A stretch of 64,000 nucleotides of DNA from Thelonectria olida (lineage: Eukaryota; Ascomycota; Sordariomycetes; Hypocreales; Nectriaceae), in contig JAGPYM010000003.1 in the NCBI GenBank assembly GCA_020736575.1, positions 2,790,001-2,854,000 of the forward strand, in the 5' to 3' direction. The translations under genes and the position numbers were made by a program. Below the pieces are notes generated by a model that saw only the letters and a program-made list of their open reading frames with translations, was not told the DNA's origin and made no database searches. Shown in pieces: positions 1-10,431 of the stretch. Within the stretch, counting starts at the first letter, position 1, and every line of letters starts with the position of its first letter.

Positions 1-1160
1 CTGGCGCATTCTTGTCAAATAGGCCTTTCCAAATGGTGGTTTGTGTGCCCCAGCCCACGGCCGTCAACCCGGTATCTGAGATGGAAACTGACTGTGCGGG
101 TTGACGGGTAAAATAGCTGTTGACCTCCTTGAACATTCTGATGTCCCACACTGCCATCTTCTGATCTTGGCCTGTTGAGACCATGTATCGACCTTCTCGG
201 TCAATTGCCAGTGATCGCACGGGTCCCCTGTGCGCCAAGAGTTTGACGAGAGGGTCTTGTGAGTTGGGTGACCACAAAGTCACGGTTCCGTTCTGATGTC
301 CGACGTGTTGGATAGCGTTCCATGGGTTTTGGGTCATGGCGGTTGGCTGGCCTAATCGGGTCGGGATTTCAGCAACGAGCTGTCCGGTCGAGGTATCGAG
401 GTATTTGAGGAATCCGACAGAACCCTAGAGACATTAGTGGCATGCTTAAAGTAGAGCAGTTCGAGTGACTTACAACTGTCGCTAATAGGAAGTGGTAAGG
501 AAGAAACTCCATGTGTGTCACTTCCTTTAGTTTTTGCAAGTTGTGAAGCTCAACTCCATTGTGATCATAAATGAAGACGCTCTTCTTCTGCGCAACGGCA
601 AAGTATTGGTTGTTGTGAAGCCATTTCACGTCCCGGATTATCTCGCCCAGTTGAAGCTCACAGCCCAACTTTCCTTCTCGCCAGTCCATGGTCGCCACAT
701 GACCTTTGCGCCCACCAAGAAGAAGATCGCGACCATTCCTTGAATAGTCGAAAGTATAAGGACCTAGTTCATCCAGCTTGAGCTCGAAGCGCTTCTGAGC
801 CGTGCCAACCGCAATGTCGCTGACAATGTCTTGCTGGCGGACCTTGTACGTTCGCTCGAGCTCGTGCTCGGTCTCGAGGAATCCGGCCGTGTTCTCGAGA
901 AGAATTTCCGCATCCTTTGCTTTGATTGTGGCGTCTTGATACTTTCCTTCGAGACGTTTGAGGTTGCTCCGCAACTTCTTGTCCTTGATCGTCTTGGTGT
1001 TGATCTTCTTTCCGCGACCGTAGGCCTTGTTGGCTTCCCTTATGCGACGGATCTTTTCGCGCTCATGACGAGGAATGAGCTCCGTTCGGGTACTCTCCAC
1101 GGCGAGGGCGCCATTGTCGCGCACCTTCGTGATAGGCTCGTCAATCGTATCGACGTCCAT
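1..1160 (-). CDS. UTP7: U3 snoRNP / SSU processome WD-repeat protein Utp7 (WDR46), 3' end outside window
   Basis: Nucleolar WD40 scaffold of the small-subunit processome, needed for 18S pre-rRNA processing (family knowledge). Exons read as 474-1160 and 1-424 with a 49-base intron 425-473 (GTAAGT donor, ACTAAT branch, TAG acceptor). The ATG at 1160 begins [12 protein letters not shown]. Upstream in-frame codons exist but look like leader (CCAACAGA before ATG). The N-terminal third is basic and helical ([20 protein letters not shown], then [12 protein letters not shown]), the classic Utp7/BING4 signature. WD blades follow ([52 protein letters not shown]). The frame is open to base 1, so the C-terminal part lies outside the window. 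It is head to head with TSR1, 308 bases between start codons. Identification is secure; the exact start is less so. Confidence 0.93.
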
Positions 1161-1468
1161 TCTGTTGGTTTGTCGTGGTGGTCGCAACGGAAGATCGAAT
1201 TGACGGCAGACAAAATTTCCAGCAACAAAAGCCATGCAGGCGTATCGGCACATGCCCATTGGTCCAGGTGGGTCCGCTAGTCTTATCGATACAGTCCCAC
1301 ATAAAAATTTCTTGATAACCACAACCCCGCCATCACCGCCTTCGATAATAGTGAATATTGCCATTGTCAATTTGCAAATTCATTAGGCAACAATTGCTCG
1401 CATTCCCTGTCGTTTGTGTAATCCTGGCGTCTTTACCATTTCGATTCAAGGCCGGCGGTGACTCAAAA
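1161..1468. promoter_or_regulatory. shared divergent promoter UTP7/TSR1 with RRPE-like AAAAATTT
   Basis: The 308 bases between the two start codons must carry both promoters. ATAAAAATTT at 1301-1310 matches the ribosomal-RNA-processing element (AAAAWTTT) that yeast places in ribosome-biogenesis promoters. No PAC motif (GATGAG) was noticed. The motif match is seen; its function is inferred. Confidence 0.45.
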
Positions 1469-3959
1469 ATGTCGGGCGGCGTGACTCACTCCCATAGGCC
1501 AACCACAAAGGTTACGCACAAGGCCTTCAAATCGAGGGCTGCTTCCAAGCATGAATTGAGAGACCGAGCCAAGGGTAAGCGTTCCATAGGGGGTTTCCCT
1601 GAAAAGAAATCGAAACTAAACTTCGCCTTTAGGCCGAGTCCCCGACGAAAAAGGATCCCGAAAAACTCCTCATCAACAAGTCATGTCCAAGTTCGACCGT
1701 CGAAACCAGGCCAAGCAGGCCCGAATCTCCAAGCACAAGGAACACTTGAAGGAGACGTCCATCTTTACCGGTCGAGACGGTGCACCCAGAGTCGTCGCAG
1801 TTCTACCCCTCTGCTCCGATGGAGATGCGAAAGCCGCAATCCGCCAGTTGAACGGAAGTCTAGACATTGAGGAAGACGTGGTGGATGGCAATTTCCGTGT
1901 CACTGTCGATCGCTTCAAGCAAAAGCTGCAATACATCCCCCTCGAGCGCGACCTGACCACTTGCCTCAATGCCGCTCGAGTGGCCGATTTTATTGTAGTG
2001 GTCCTTTCTGCCAATGTTGAAGTGGACGCACTTGGCGAGTTGATTCTACGAAGTGTCGAGAGCCAGGGTATGTCGACCCTCTTCACCCTGGTTCAAGGTC
2101 TTGAGAAGGTCGAGCCAGCCAAGGCGCGACCCGGAGTTGTGGGTTCGCTCAAGTCTTTCATCACGCACTTCCACCCCGAGCAAGAGAAGCTCTATAGCCT
2201 CGAGAACCGACAAGAATGCGCCAACCTGATGCGATCACTATGCAACACAACACCCAAGGGTGTGAGATGGAGAGACGAGCGGAGTTGGATGCTTGCCGAG
2301 GATATTAAATTCGCCTATTCCGAGTCTGATCCGACAATTATCACTGGAGTTGTTCGAGGAAAGGGTCTTAAGGCGGATCGTCTGGTCCAGGTGGGCGATT
2401 GGGGCGCGTTCCAGATTGAAAAGATTGTGGCCGCCCCTCTCCCCAAACAGATCAAGAAGAAGGGAGAGGAGATCACCGTCGATATTGAGGAGGGCGAGAA
2501 GATTCTGGATACTCCCACTGAGGATCAAGACAACCTCGTGGAGCTCGCACCTGAGGAAGTCATGATGGACGCTGATGATGTCGCCATGAATGGTCCCGAC
2601 GAGTCGAAGAAGGGTGTTCTGCTAGACGAGCACCACTACTTTTCGGATGAGGAAGCTGAGGCAAGGAAGATCAAGAAGAAGGTGCCAAAGGGTACATCCA
2701 ACTATCAGTCAGCCTGGTATTTGGAGGACGTGTCCGACGACTCCGATTCGGACATGGAAGATTTTGAGATGAAGGCCGAGGTCGAGGAGGAGGCTCGCCC
2801 CGAGGATGGCCTCGAGGGTTATGCTCCGGCGCCTCCAACGGAGGCTGGACCTTCTGAGTATCCCCAGTCTGAGATGATGGTGGAGCCCAATGAGGAAGAG
2901 GATGCCGAGCAGCTCGCCCAGTACCGAGCACGAAAGCGAGACGAGGTGGAAGACGACAAGGAATTCCCTGATGAGATCGAGCTTCACCCTGGGGTTCTGG
3001 CACAGGAGCGACTGGCGAGATATCGTGGTCTGAAGAGCTTGAGAACAAGCCCGTGGCTTGAGGATGAGGACAAAGCACATGAGCCCGAGGAGTGGAGGCG
3101 ACTACTACAAATCCCCGACTATCAGTCTTCTCGATCACGAGCAACCAGGGAAGCGTTGATTGGCGGAGTTGAGCCCGGCACTCGTGTCCACGTCTACATC
3201 AGGGGCATTTCGCCTATCAAGGAGAAGGGTTACAACAAGAAGTCACCAATCACGCTCGTCTCGCTCCTCAAGCATGAGCACAAGAAGACTGCCGTCAACT
3301 ACCTCATCAACCTGAGCTCCGACTACACCAAGTCCATCAAGGCCAAGGAGGAGCTCATTGTGCAGTGCGGCCCTCGTCGCATGGTCATCAAGCCATTGTA
3401 CTCTCACCCTGGCCAGACGCCCAACGACGTCCACAAGTACTGCAGATACCTGCATCCCGGTCAATCGGCCATCGCTACTTTCATGGGGCCTCTGACCTGG
3501 GGCTCAGTTCCCGTCTTGTTCTTCAAGAAGACCACACCTGAGGAAGCTCAGAGCGAAGAAGGCCCTCAACCTGGCCTCACTCTCGTTGGCACTGGCACTT
3601 CCATGCCACCGTCCACCTCGCGCGTCATTGCCAAGCGCATCATTCTGACTGGCCATCCTTACCACATCCACAAGAAGGTCGTGACTATTCGATACATGTT
3701 CTTCAACCGTGAGGACGTCGAGTGGTTCAAGGCTCTGCCCATGTGGACCAAGCGTGGTCGCAGTGGTTACATCAAGGAGGCGCTGGGCACACACGGTTAC
3801 TTCAAGGCGACGTTTGACGGACGCATCAATCCTCAAGACTCTATTGGCGTCAGCTTGTACAAGCGTGTGTGGCCACGCAATGCAACGCCAGTTGAGGGGC
3901 CGTTGTTGGAGGCGGAGGCTTCCCCGCAGACTACGGATGGAGATGTTATGATGGAATGA
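1469..3959 (+). CDS. TSR1: 40S maturation factor Tsr1
   Basis: Cytoplasmic late pre-40S biogenesis factor, structurally related to translational GTPases but catalytically dead (family knowledge). Exon 1 is 1469-1574 (MSGGVTHSHRPTTKV), intron 1575-1632 (GTAAGC...TTTAG), exon 2 1633-3959, giving 810 residues, the usual length of about 800. The join gives KTPHQQVMSKFDRRNQAKQ, the conserved Tsr1 N-terminus. The AARP2CN region follows (EGYAPAPP; WLEDVSDDSDSD is an acidic insert), then the C-terminal DUF663/beta-barrel half (GTRVHVYIRGI, ALGTHGYFKATFDGRINPQD). I see no intact P-loop (GxxxxGK[ST]), as expected for Tsr1 and unlike Bms1. It is divergent from UTP7, and both act on the same ribosomal subunit pathway. 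Confidence 0.95.
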
Positions 3960-4076
3960 TCAGACACAGTGATGACATACGGTACCAGGAATACCATTAG
4001 ATAAAATTGTAGGCGTTTTTATTTTGTTTTTCTCCATTAGACATCGAACTGCTGCCAAAATGAGCACACGTGATGC

Positions 4077-4962
4077 TCATTTCTCAAGAGACTCGAGGTC
4101 TGGCGTAGGTCGTGGACCACCCTTGCTCTTCCGCTCCTCCTCAGCACCGCTCGCCTTCCATGCACTGAGGATGAGGTTGACGATGTGATCCACGCCGACG
4201 TCCTTCTTAACCTGGGCAAATACCGTGGGACCTCCCTCTCTCATCTTTCGTGCGTCCCTCTCCATGACACCCAAGTCGGCACCCACAATCTCAGCAAGAT
4301 CTGTCTTGTTCACCACGAGCAAGTCGCTCTGCGTGATACCTGGTCCACCCTTGCGGGGAATCTTGTCACCACCACTCACATCAATCACATAAATGATGAA
4401 ATCGGCCAGCTCGCGACTGTAGTTGGCAGCGAGGTTGTCGCCGCCCGATTCTATGAGCAGCAGGTCCGTGTCGAATTCGCGGTGAAGGTCTTCAAGAGCG
4501 GCAAGGTTTTGGGAGATGTCCTCGCGGACAGCGGCGTGTGGGCAGCCACCCGTCTCGATGGCTCGAATGTTTTGCGGGGGCAGAGCGAGGTGGCGGGTGA
4601 GGAACTCGGCGTCTTCTCGAGTAAAAATGTCGTTCGTCACGGCGGCGAGGGAGAACTTGGAGCGGAGAGCGAGGCAAAGGGCGAGCATGAGGGCCGTCTT
4701 TCCGGAGCCGACGGGACTGGGAAGTTTCGTGGGTTAGCTACTAATTGAAAAAGACACAAGAAGAGGTCATGCCATACCCGCCAATGCCAATAGTAAACGC
4801 TCGATCCGACCAGTCACGGCCTTCGACGATGGGCATTTCGCGCCCTAGGTAGCTACCGGGACCATCGAGGATTTCATGCGAATGGCCATGCTCCTGGGCG
4901 TTGAAGCCCTCATGGGAGTGGGAGTGCGGGGCAGAACCGTCGTGGGAGTGAGTGTTAGACAT
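4077..4962 (-). CDS. ureG: urease accessory GTPase UreG
   Basis: SIMIBI-class GTPase that delivers nickel to apo-urease with UreD/UreF (family knowledge); cytosolic. Exons 4778-4962 and 4077-4716, intron 4717-4777 (GTATGG donor, CAG acceptor), 274 residues. The intron splits the P-loop codon; after joining it reads GGPVGSGKT at about 61-69. Also visible: the CPH nickel/zinc-binding motif ([11 protein letters not shown], about 120-122), ESGGDN (switch/Walker B region), and the NKTD guanine-specificity motif. The first 30 residues are His-rich (HSH repeats), a plausible Ni-binding tail as in plant and fungal UreG. The ATG at 4962 is chosen because it starts the His-rich tail; an upstream in-frame ATG at 5022 is possible. 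Convergent with TSR1, 117 bases apart. Confidence 0.96.
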
Positions 4963-6567
4963 GATGACGGAAGCGGGGGAAAGAAGCTTCAACTGGATGG
5001 ATTCAAGCTGGGAAAGCTGCAAAATTGACGACAGGAGCCGTTGAGAGATGGTTCAAGAAGAGAATTGAGCTTGCTCCACGGAAAAGCTCGTGAGCTACGT
5101 CTTGCCTTATCTAACGGCGGGCAAATGCTCCCCGCCAGCAAAGTCTCCTCCCACCTTGAACCCTCCCAAGCTCCTTGTGGGGTGCGGGGCAGACACGCCG
5201 GAGGCCCCCGGAGTCGCCGCCGGCCGAAAAGTGGAACCTCCGGTCTGTCGAGAAACAGTCAAGAATCGAGCCTCAAACGATGATCACGCCAACGTGTGTA
5301 AAATGTGTAACTAATTCTTCTCAAACTAAGGACGAATCTTGTTTCGGCGGATATGCTTTGAATGCGGACATGAGAAGCAACATGCCCATGAAAAGAACAA
5401 AAGTACCGTGCCTACCTGACTTCGGGGATACTGCACGATACTTCACACGCTGTGCTGGTTTTCATCCATCACTCGGGCCAAATCAATCACAAGGCAATCA
5501 ACTTCGTCTCAACCGGAGTCAAACGGTTAAGCACTATTTCCGTGAGGTTTCTTCCGTTGTCGCATTCGAAAATGTTGGTGACCAGATCAATATTCATTAT
5601 TGCGGATCGTTCGGCTTATTTGGAACGAGGCTCAACCCAAAATCGGCCCTCATGGCGAATGGCCGGGTCAGTTGACCTACAGATACCTAGCCAAGACGGT
5701 TTTAACGCGGTTGAGAAGTCGGTGGCTTCTCGAGATCTGACATCTTATCCCCGCGATGCCGATTCAACAACTGGAGCCTGGACAAGTTAGTTAAAGACCG
5801 CCAAACCCGACCCAACCAAGTCCGCCCGCAGGCACATCAAACGACAACTAGGCAGATTTTCCAATTGCAGATAGTGGCAAATAGACGAATAACATGGGTA
5901 GCATGCAGCTGGGCGCTTGTTTCGAAGATCTATTCCCGTCCTTCACCCGCCAACTGCAGCCTTACTCCGCCAGATGCTGACAGTGAGATGGGCTCTGTCC
6001 AATCCCAGCGACCCAAGAGTCGGGCCTGTCGGGGTGTTGCGAGTCCGTCTGCATCCCGAGCCACAGGTTCCGGCCTCCCTGGGGTCAGATTCTTCTTGCA
6101 ACCTTATACTTTTTGCCGGGTTTGATTGGCTAGGCCGCCATTGATGATCCAGCTGAGGCACATGGCATCCATCATCGCGGAGTTGAACATCGCGACGATG
6201 CCGACACGGCTTCAACATCCATTTCAGCCAGACGCAGAACATGGACTTTTGTGGCCAAACGACAGAAACACATGCGGGCATGCGCCCAATTCCCAATTTA
6301 GCACCCAACGCGAAGCACGTATGTAGTTCGCAGGAGAGGCCTCAAGCCCAATTAAGCTATCGGCCAAAAAATAATAAATTGTGAGATGCTCCCAGGATAG
6401 ATAATGACTCCATCGCAATACTCGCGTCATTCGCTAGAGTACTCACAAATCGAGAGTTATATAACTTCTCTTCATGAATATTCTGAGCATTACACCAGCG
6501 TCCGCCATCTCTCTCGATAGACGTGTGCTACGTTCTACAGTCCATCATCCCCATCTCAATTCAGACC
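4963..6567. other. intergenic, ureG upstream region; no gene seen
   Basis: The only ORFs here are unconvincing. TTATCT at 5107-5112 (about 145 bases upstream of the ureG start) is a GATA-factor site that would fit nitrogen control of urease, but a single 6-mer is weak. A GC-rich block at about 5195-5260 holds several CCGGAG/CCGCCGGC palindromes. Confidence 0.4.
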
Positions 6568-6819
6568 ATGGACGCCAGTCACAATCAAGAACAGTGCGTT
6601 CCTCGCGTCCATCTATCATATGACATATGGTGCAAGAGATTATCTAACAAAGCATATTGCAGGGCTCCGTCTCCAAGTGGCATGCTCGAGGCTTTTATAT
6701 ACGACACATCTTCGTTGCAAGATCGCTTGATCCAGATCTCCTTCACCAACACAGCCTCCACACAGGCCGTTGGCGATAGCTCAATGACCGATCAAAGCCA
6801 CGAAATATCAAGACTATAA
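6568..6819 (+). CDS. 60-residue microprotein, paralogue A (novel family)
   Basis: Not recognised. Two exons: 6568-6593 (MDASHNQEQ) and 6663-6819, intron 6594-6662 with GTGCGT donor, TATCTAAC branch and TTGCAG acceptor. The product is 60 residues, without signal peptide or membrane segment. Its core MLEAFIYDTSSLQDRLIQ is repeated in a second gene at 8358-8610 that has the same two-exon layout, the same intron phase (phase 2, inside a Gln codon) and the same ending (basic residue, Leu, stop). Conservation of protein, intron position and phase, but not of flanking DNA, is the evidence that both are real. Neither would be found by a simple length-filtered gene finder. Function unknown. Confidence 0.6.
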   Translation: MDASHNQEQCVPRVHLSYDIWCKRLSNKAYCRAPSPSGMLEAFIYDTSSLQDRLIQISFTNTASTQAVGDSSMTDQSHEISRL

Positions 6820-7483
6820 GTCATCTCGTTTTTCAGATGGCGACTTCCGCGTTTCTATGATCACCGGGCTTTCAGATATGCTCTTCATTGGCCACGGGCA
6901 AGATTGCGTCCGAGGTCCCAGTTCCTCGATGCTCCGTCTCTCCGCTTTTCATTCATCAACAACCAACTCTCATCAAATCTTCTTGTAAGCTTTCCATGCC
7001 AATCTTTCCAATCATAGACCCTTCTCTCTGACTTAATCCAGTAGCTGCTTCTCTTTTTTCATGTGTTTCTTCCGCTGTCAGAGGATGCGTAAGGTTACAG
7101 GGCTTGACAGACCTCAAGAGCGAAAAGTGAAGGGTGGTTCACTACGCACCCATTACGTCTCGTTCTTCAAGAGTTGGCATAGAACAGCAAATGCCTTCAC
7201 ACGCGTTCAGCGAGCTCCCTCGTCCTTTTTCAATCGCATGCTGCAGAGCGCCATACATAAGAGGAAGGGATCGAGCCCTGTCATATATCTGATTCCATGT
7301 TTCACATGCACACTTATACATACGACCAGGTGTGTAGCTGGCTCCACGGTATACCTATAGATAGCAGGTAGAGCTGCCCTCTATCAGCAAGGTGAATAGA
7401 GCGTGAGAACTAAACAAGGGACGCATTGGGTTTTTCTTGGATCTAGAACACTGGGGATTCGGACGCATGTTGCCCATACAAGG
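6820..7483. other. intergenic; no gene seen
   Basis: ORFs of 99 residues or fewer with no recognisable protein features. A short stretch near 6930-6960 (ATGCTCCGTCTCTCC...) faintly resembles the microprotein core but cannot be supported as a third copy. Confidence 0.3.
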
Positions 7484-7860
7484 GAGAGGAACGAGGCATG
7501 AGTGACTGAACGTTTTGAACCGCAGATTCGGCCGAGAGGAACGAGGCAAATAGAAACGAATCTTTTAACATGCAAATTCGGTCGCTTGTTGCTCTTCGGA
7601 GCTACATGTTCACCCGAGAGCAACGAGGCAAACGTGACTGAATCTTCTGAACAGCAGATACCAAGGTCGGGGAACAACACGCACGTGACCGGTCCCTGAT
7701 TGAAGAACAAGACACACGTGATCGGACCTTGGTCGAGGAACGACCAGCACGGGAAGAGGGGTTTGAGGACATGATGCCCATGTGGGCACGCACACATGAT
7801 CGGATCTTGTCGAAGAAAGAGGAAAGAAGCGCACGTGATCGGATCTCCTAAACCGCAGCC
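7484..7860. repeat. degenerate tandem repeat array with CACGTG boxes
   Basis: Two related unit types are visible. GAGAGGAACGAGGCA recurs at 7484, 7534 and 7615 (the last as GAGAGCAACGAGGCA), each followed by a GTGACTGAA- or GAAACGAA-like tail and a (C)AGATTCGG-like end. Further on, a CACGTGATCGGATC-type unit recurs starting at about 7682, 7715, 7793 (CACATG variant) and 7832, with linkers resembling TTGGTCGAGGAACGA. Unit spacing varies from about 33 to 81 bases. Three perfect CACGTG palindromes lie at 7682-7687, 7715-7720 and 7832-7837. The repeats give the minus-strand frame (7384-7899) a periodic translation, which I take as a by-product. The array sits between the two microprotein genes. 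Confidence 0.6.
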
Positions 7861-8357
7861 ATGTGTCACAATCGTGGAATGAGGCAGGGATGTCACCATC
7901 TTCGGAATCGAGGTTGTTGAGCCTCATGTCGTTCACCAGTTAGAGGAGACCCCAGAGTGGAGTTTGGACGCAAGGTGCAAGTGAGCACCAACGTATACCG
8001 GAAGGAGTAAGAGGTCTGGTAGGCAACACATCGTATCAAGTTTTACCCCTTCACCGGTCAAATGAACGTGCTCGACGTGAATCAGCTTGGTCAGAGACCA
8101 TCGAATCGGCTCAATGAGCCCATATCGGCGCCGGCATGATACAAGCCCCAAGCCTCGATCATGGCTGAAGGGGGAGTACTTCAAAATGTTCTTCGTTGAA
8201 GGTCAGAATAAATATCTGGCCAGCACCCACGTCTTCTTGATGAGAAACATCTGAATCCTTAGACACTATTCTCTCTCCCGAGTCCGTCATCCATTGGCAT
8301 CCAGTGCTTTTCCATCCGTCTGTTCGTACTCCCTCCCACCCCTTCAGTGATTGTCCC
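7861..8357. other. intergenic; probable promoter of microprotein B
   Basis: No supported gene. It lies between the repeat array and the second microprotein gene. The last 60 bases are CT-rich (CCCTCCCACCCCTTCAG), typical of a fungal leader, supporting a transcript entering the ATG at 8358. Confidence 0.3.
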
Positions 8358-8610
8358 ATGGATTCTCCTTCGACTCCGACTACGTCGACTGTTAGTCAAG
8401 GACAGTAAGCTGTACACTTCCGCCGCGTCCCTTCTGTCCTCTCTAAGCAAATCCTCCTTTAGAACCTCATCCCGAAGCTCCATGCTCGGGGCCTTCATTT
8501 ATAGCACCTCATCCTTCCAGGACCGGCTGGTCCAGATGTCGCTCGACATCCAAGGAGACAATAAGGCCCAGGGCTCCATTGCTACCGAAGTTGGCACTCC
8601 GAAACTATAA
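8358..8610 (+). CDS. 64-residue microprotein, paralogue B (novel family)
   Basis: Paralogue of the gene at 6568-6819. Exon 1 8358-8404 (MDSPSTPTTSTVSQGQ), intron 8405-8462 (GTAAGC donor, TTTAG acceptor), exon 2 8463-8610, 64 residues. The shared core reads MLGAFIYSTSSFQDRLVQ. Alignment with copy A gives MLxAFIYxTSSxQDRLxQ, with mostly conservative changes at the variable positions. The N-terminus is Ser/Thr-rich and the C-terminus acidic to neutral. No signal peptide, transmembrane helix or Cys pairs. The core could form an amphipathic helix, which would suit a protein-interaction or amyloid-like segment, but that is speculation. I know no named family with this motif. Confidence 0.6.
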
Positions 8611-9231
8611 TCGAGGTTAGTGTTATTGTGATGTTAATAGACAAGAATGCGACACTGAAGCTGACATAACGTACCTAGGTAGGCTATGCGCGCCGAGCTA
8701 GTTCGAGTGCCCAGCTTACACAACACCGATATCGTTCAGCTTTGGATGCTCCTTGGTAGCTCAAGCACAGCGGACCGCTGCCGAATGCTCAGGTTATGCA
8801 TTGTTGCTACATGCCTTGCCCCTTCATATCTTCCCCATGGTGCCTCTGGTGTGCAGTCCTCGGCAAACACCTCCCCTCATGACCTCTTCCATGCCTGGCG
8901 TCTCGACTTCCCAATGGCATCCGAGGGTTAACTTAGCACTCTCTCGATATGTGTATGCACTTCCCTTTGTTCGTCTCCATTGATGTCCAGGCTGTGAATT
9001 TTATATCAGTTCAATAAGTATGGAATTTGGACAGTTAATGGGGTGAGATGATTGGTTCAAATAGAAGTCCCCAGGCAAGAACTTGACGATCGTTGACAGG
9101 AAATTTTGCGTCTATTTTTGCGCCTCGTGATGTACATGGTTATTGCACACATATAATTACACAGGGTTGTGCCTCTCCCGGCACATCCGTCGCCTTCAAA
9201 CACGTCCCCTGGAATTTCATCGACTTCTCTA
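8611..9231. other. intergenic; no gene seen
   Basis: It contains the 3' flanks of microprotein B and of the convergent uL24m gene. No coding signal noticed. Confidence 0.35.
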
Positions 9232-10431
9232 TTATGAAGTCGTGGGAGGCGTCGTAGTCGTCGTTGATTCGGGGGGTATCGAGGCATCCTTTGCGGACCC
9301 AACCTCCGATACACCAGCGTCCTTGAGGGCAGCCTCCTTCTTCTGGGCAATGATGGCACCCAACTTCTCCAGCATCTCGTCCGTGAGCTCGGGCTCGCCG
9401 CGAGCGGCACGGATCTCGCGTTGCATGGCGTGGTACTCCTCCAGAGGGGTCTGCATCGATGGTGCGGGTTCTTGCTCGGCTTTCTTGGCCGCCGCCTCGG
9501 CCTCTCTCTTCTGGACATACCACTCCTCGTGTCGTGTTCGGAACTTGGAGAACTTGTTCCGCAGCTCGTCTAAAACCTGCTCAGGCATAGGAGGCGACAA
9601 AAGGCCGTAGTAGAAAGTCCTTTCCTCGACCTTCTCGCGGACAGTGTCGATAGGGTAAGTTGAATATTCAGGAGCTTGGGCTTCGGGCCACGGGATGACG
9701 ACGTTGATTCCGGGAACTACTCGATCCCACTTCTTTCCATGGTTCCATCGGTCGAAAGTCATATTGGGGGACTTCATGTTTGGCGGAACCCCCTTGAGCT
9801 GGTTGATAATCGTATCCTTGGTCTCTCCCGTCTCGGCGTTGGTGATGGGGAATACTAGGCGGATGCAATCGATCGCAATGGGCATAGGCTGTGAGCGGCT
9901 GTCGTTGCCAAACATTCCGGCGGAAATTGCCTAGAACTATTAGAACTAGATTCTTCTGAGGTGAAACTGACATACTCGGTGATGGGTTTCCAGAGTAACA
10001 TGGCCGGTCTGGAGGTTGATGGCTCGAATACGGTCAATCTTGCCCCGATCAGGGCCATCCAGGATAACCACACGATCTTGAACCTCAAGGCTGAACATCT
10101 TTACGCCTCCAGCCCAGGCGCACCTCTTCTCGACGAGCTCGGGTCGGGGAGAGTAGAGGCCGTAGTTGGACCAATCGCTTCGGGCACCCTCAGAGAACGT
10201 GCCGTAACCATTGAAGCCCAGGTCGCGCTTGGGGGCAATAGGGCCCATCTCCCAGTCTTCCTTTCGAGCTCGGCGGGCCTGGAGAAGGTTCTCTCTGACC
10301 TCAGTGACGGCACCTTTCAGGGCTTGTCGGTTTCGCAGTTTATAGTTGTTCCTCTCGGATTCGGCTTGTTTCTGCAGACGGCGACCGGCCTGGCGCTGGG
10401 CCTGGGCGACCCGCTTGGCGAGCTTCTGCAT
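9232..10431 (-). CDS. MRPL40: mitochondrial large-subunit ribosomal protein uL24m
   Basis: Component of the 54S mitoribosomal subunit, homologue of bacterial L24. Exons 9976-10431 and 9232-9930, intron 9931-9975 (45 bases, GTATGT donor, TAG acceptor), 384 residues. The N-terminus (MQKLAKRVAQAQRQAGRRLQ) is strongly basic, suiting mitochondrial import. A KOW motif lies at about residues 115-150 (EVQDRVVILDGPDRGKIDRI). The long C-terminal extension (PNMTFDRWNHGKKWDRVVPG; EERTFYYGLLSPPMPEQVLD; Ala/Glu-rich helix; Thr/Pro tail) is typical of the fungal mitochondrial protein and absent from bacterial L24. The ATG at 10431 is the only start giving the basic leader. Confidence 0.92.

Noticed and set aside
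5175..5675. 166-codon plus-strand ORF upstream of ureG
   Set aside because: No recognisable domain, random-looking composition, and it overlaps the GC-rich promoter block.
6930..7000. Possible third copy of the microprotein core
   Set aside because: Only a few residues resemble the motif and no frame continues it.
7384..7899. 171-codon minus-strand ORF with repeated PITCVLF-like segments
   Set aside because: Its periodicity comes from the underlying DNA repeat; composition is Cys-rich without pattern, and no intron or leader supports it.
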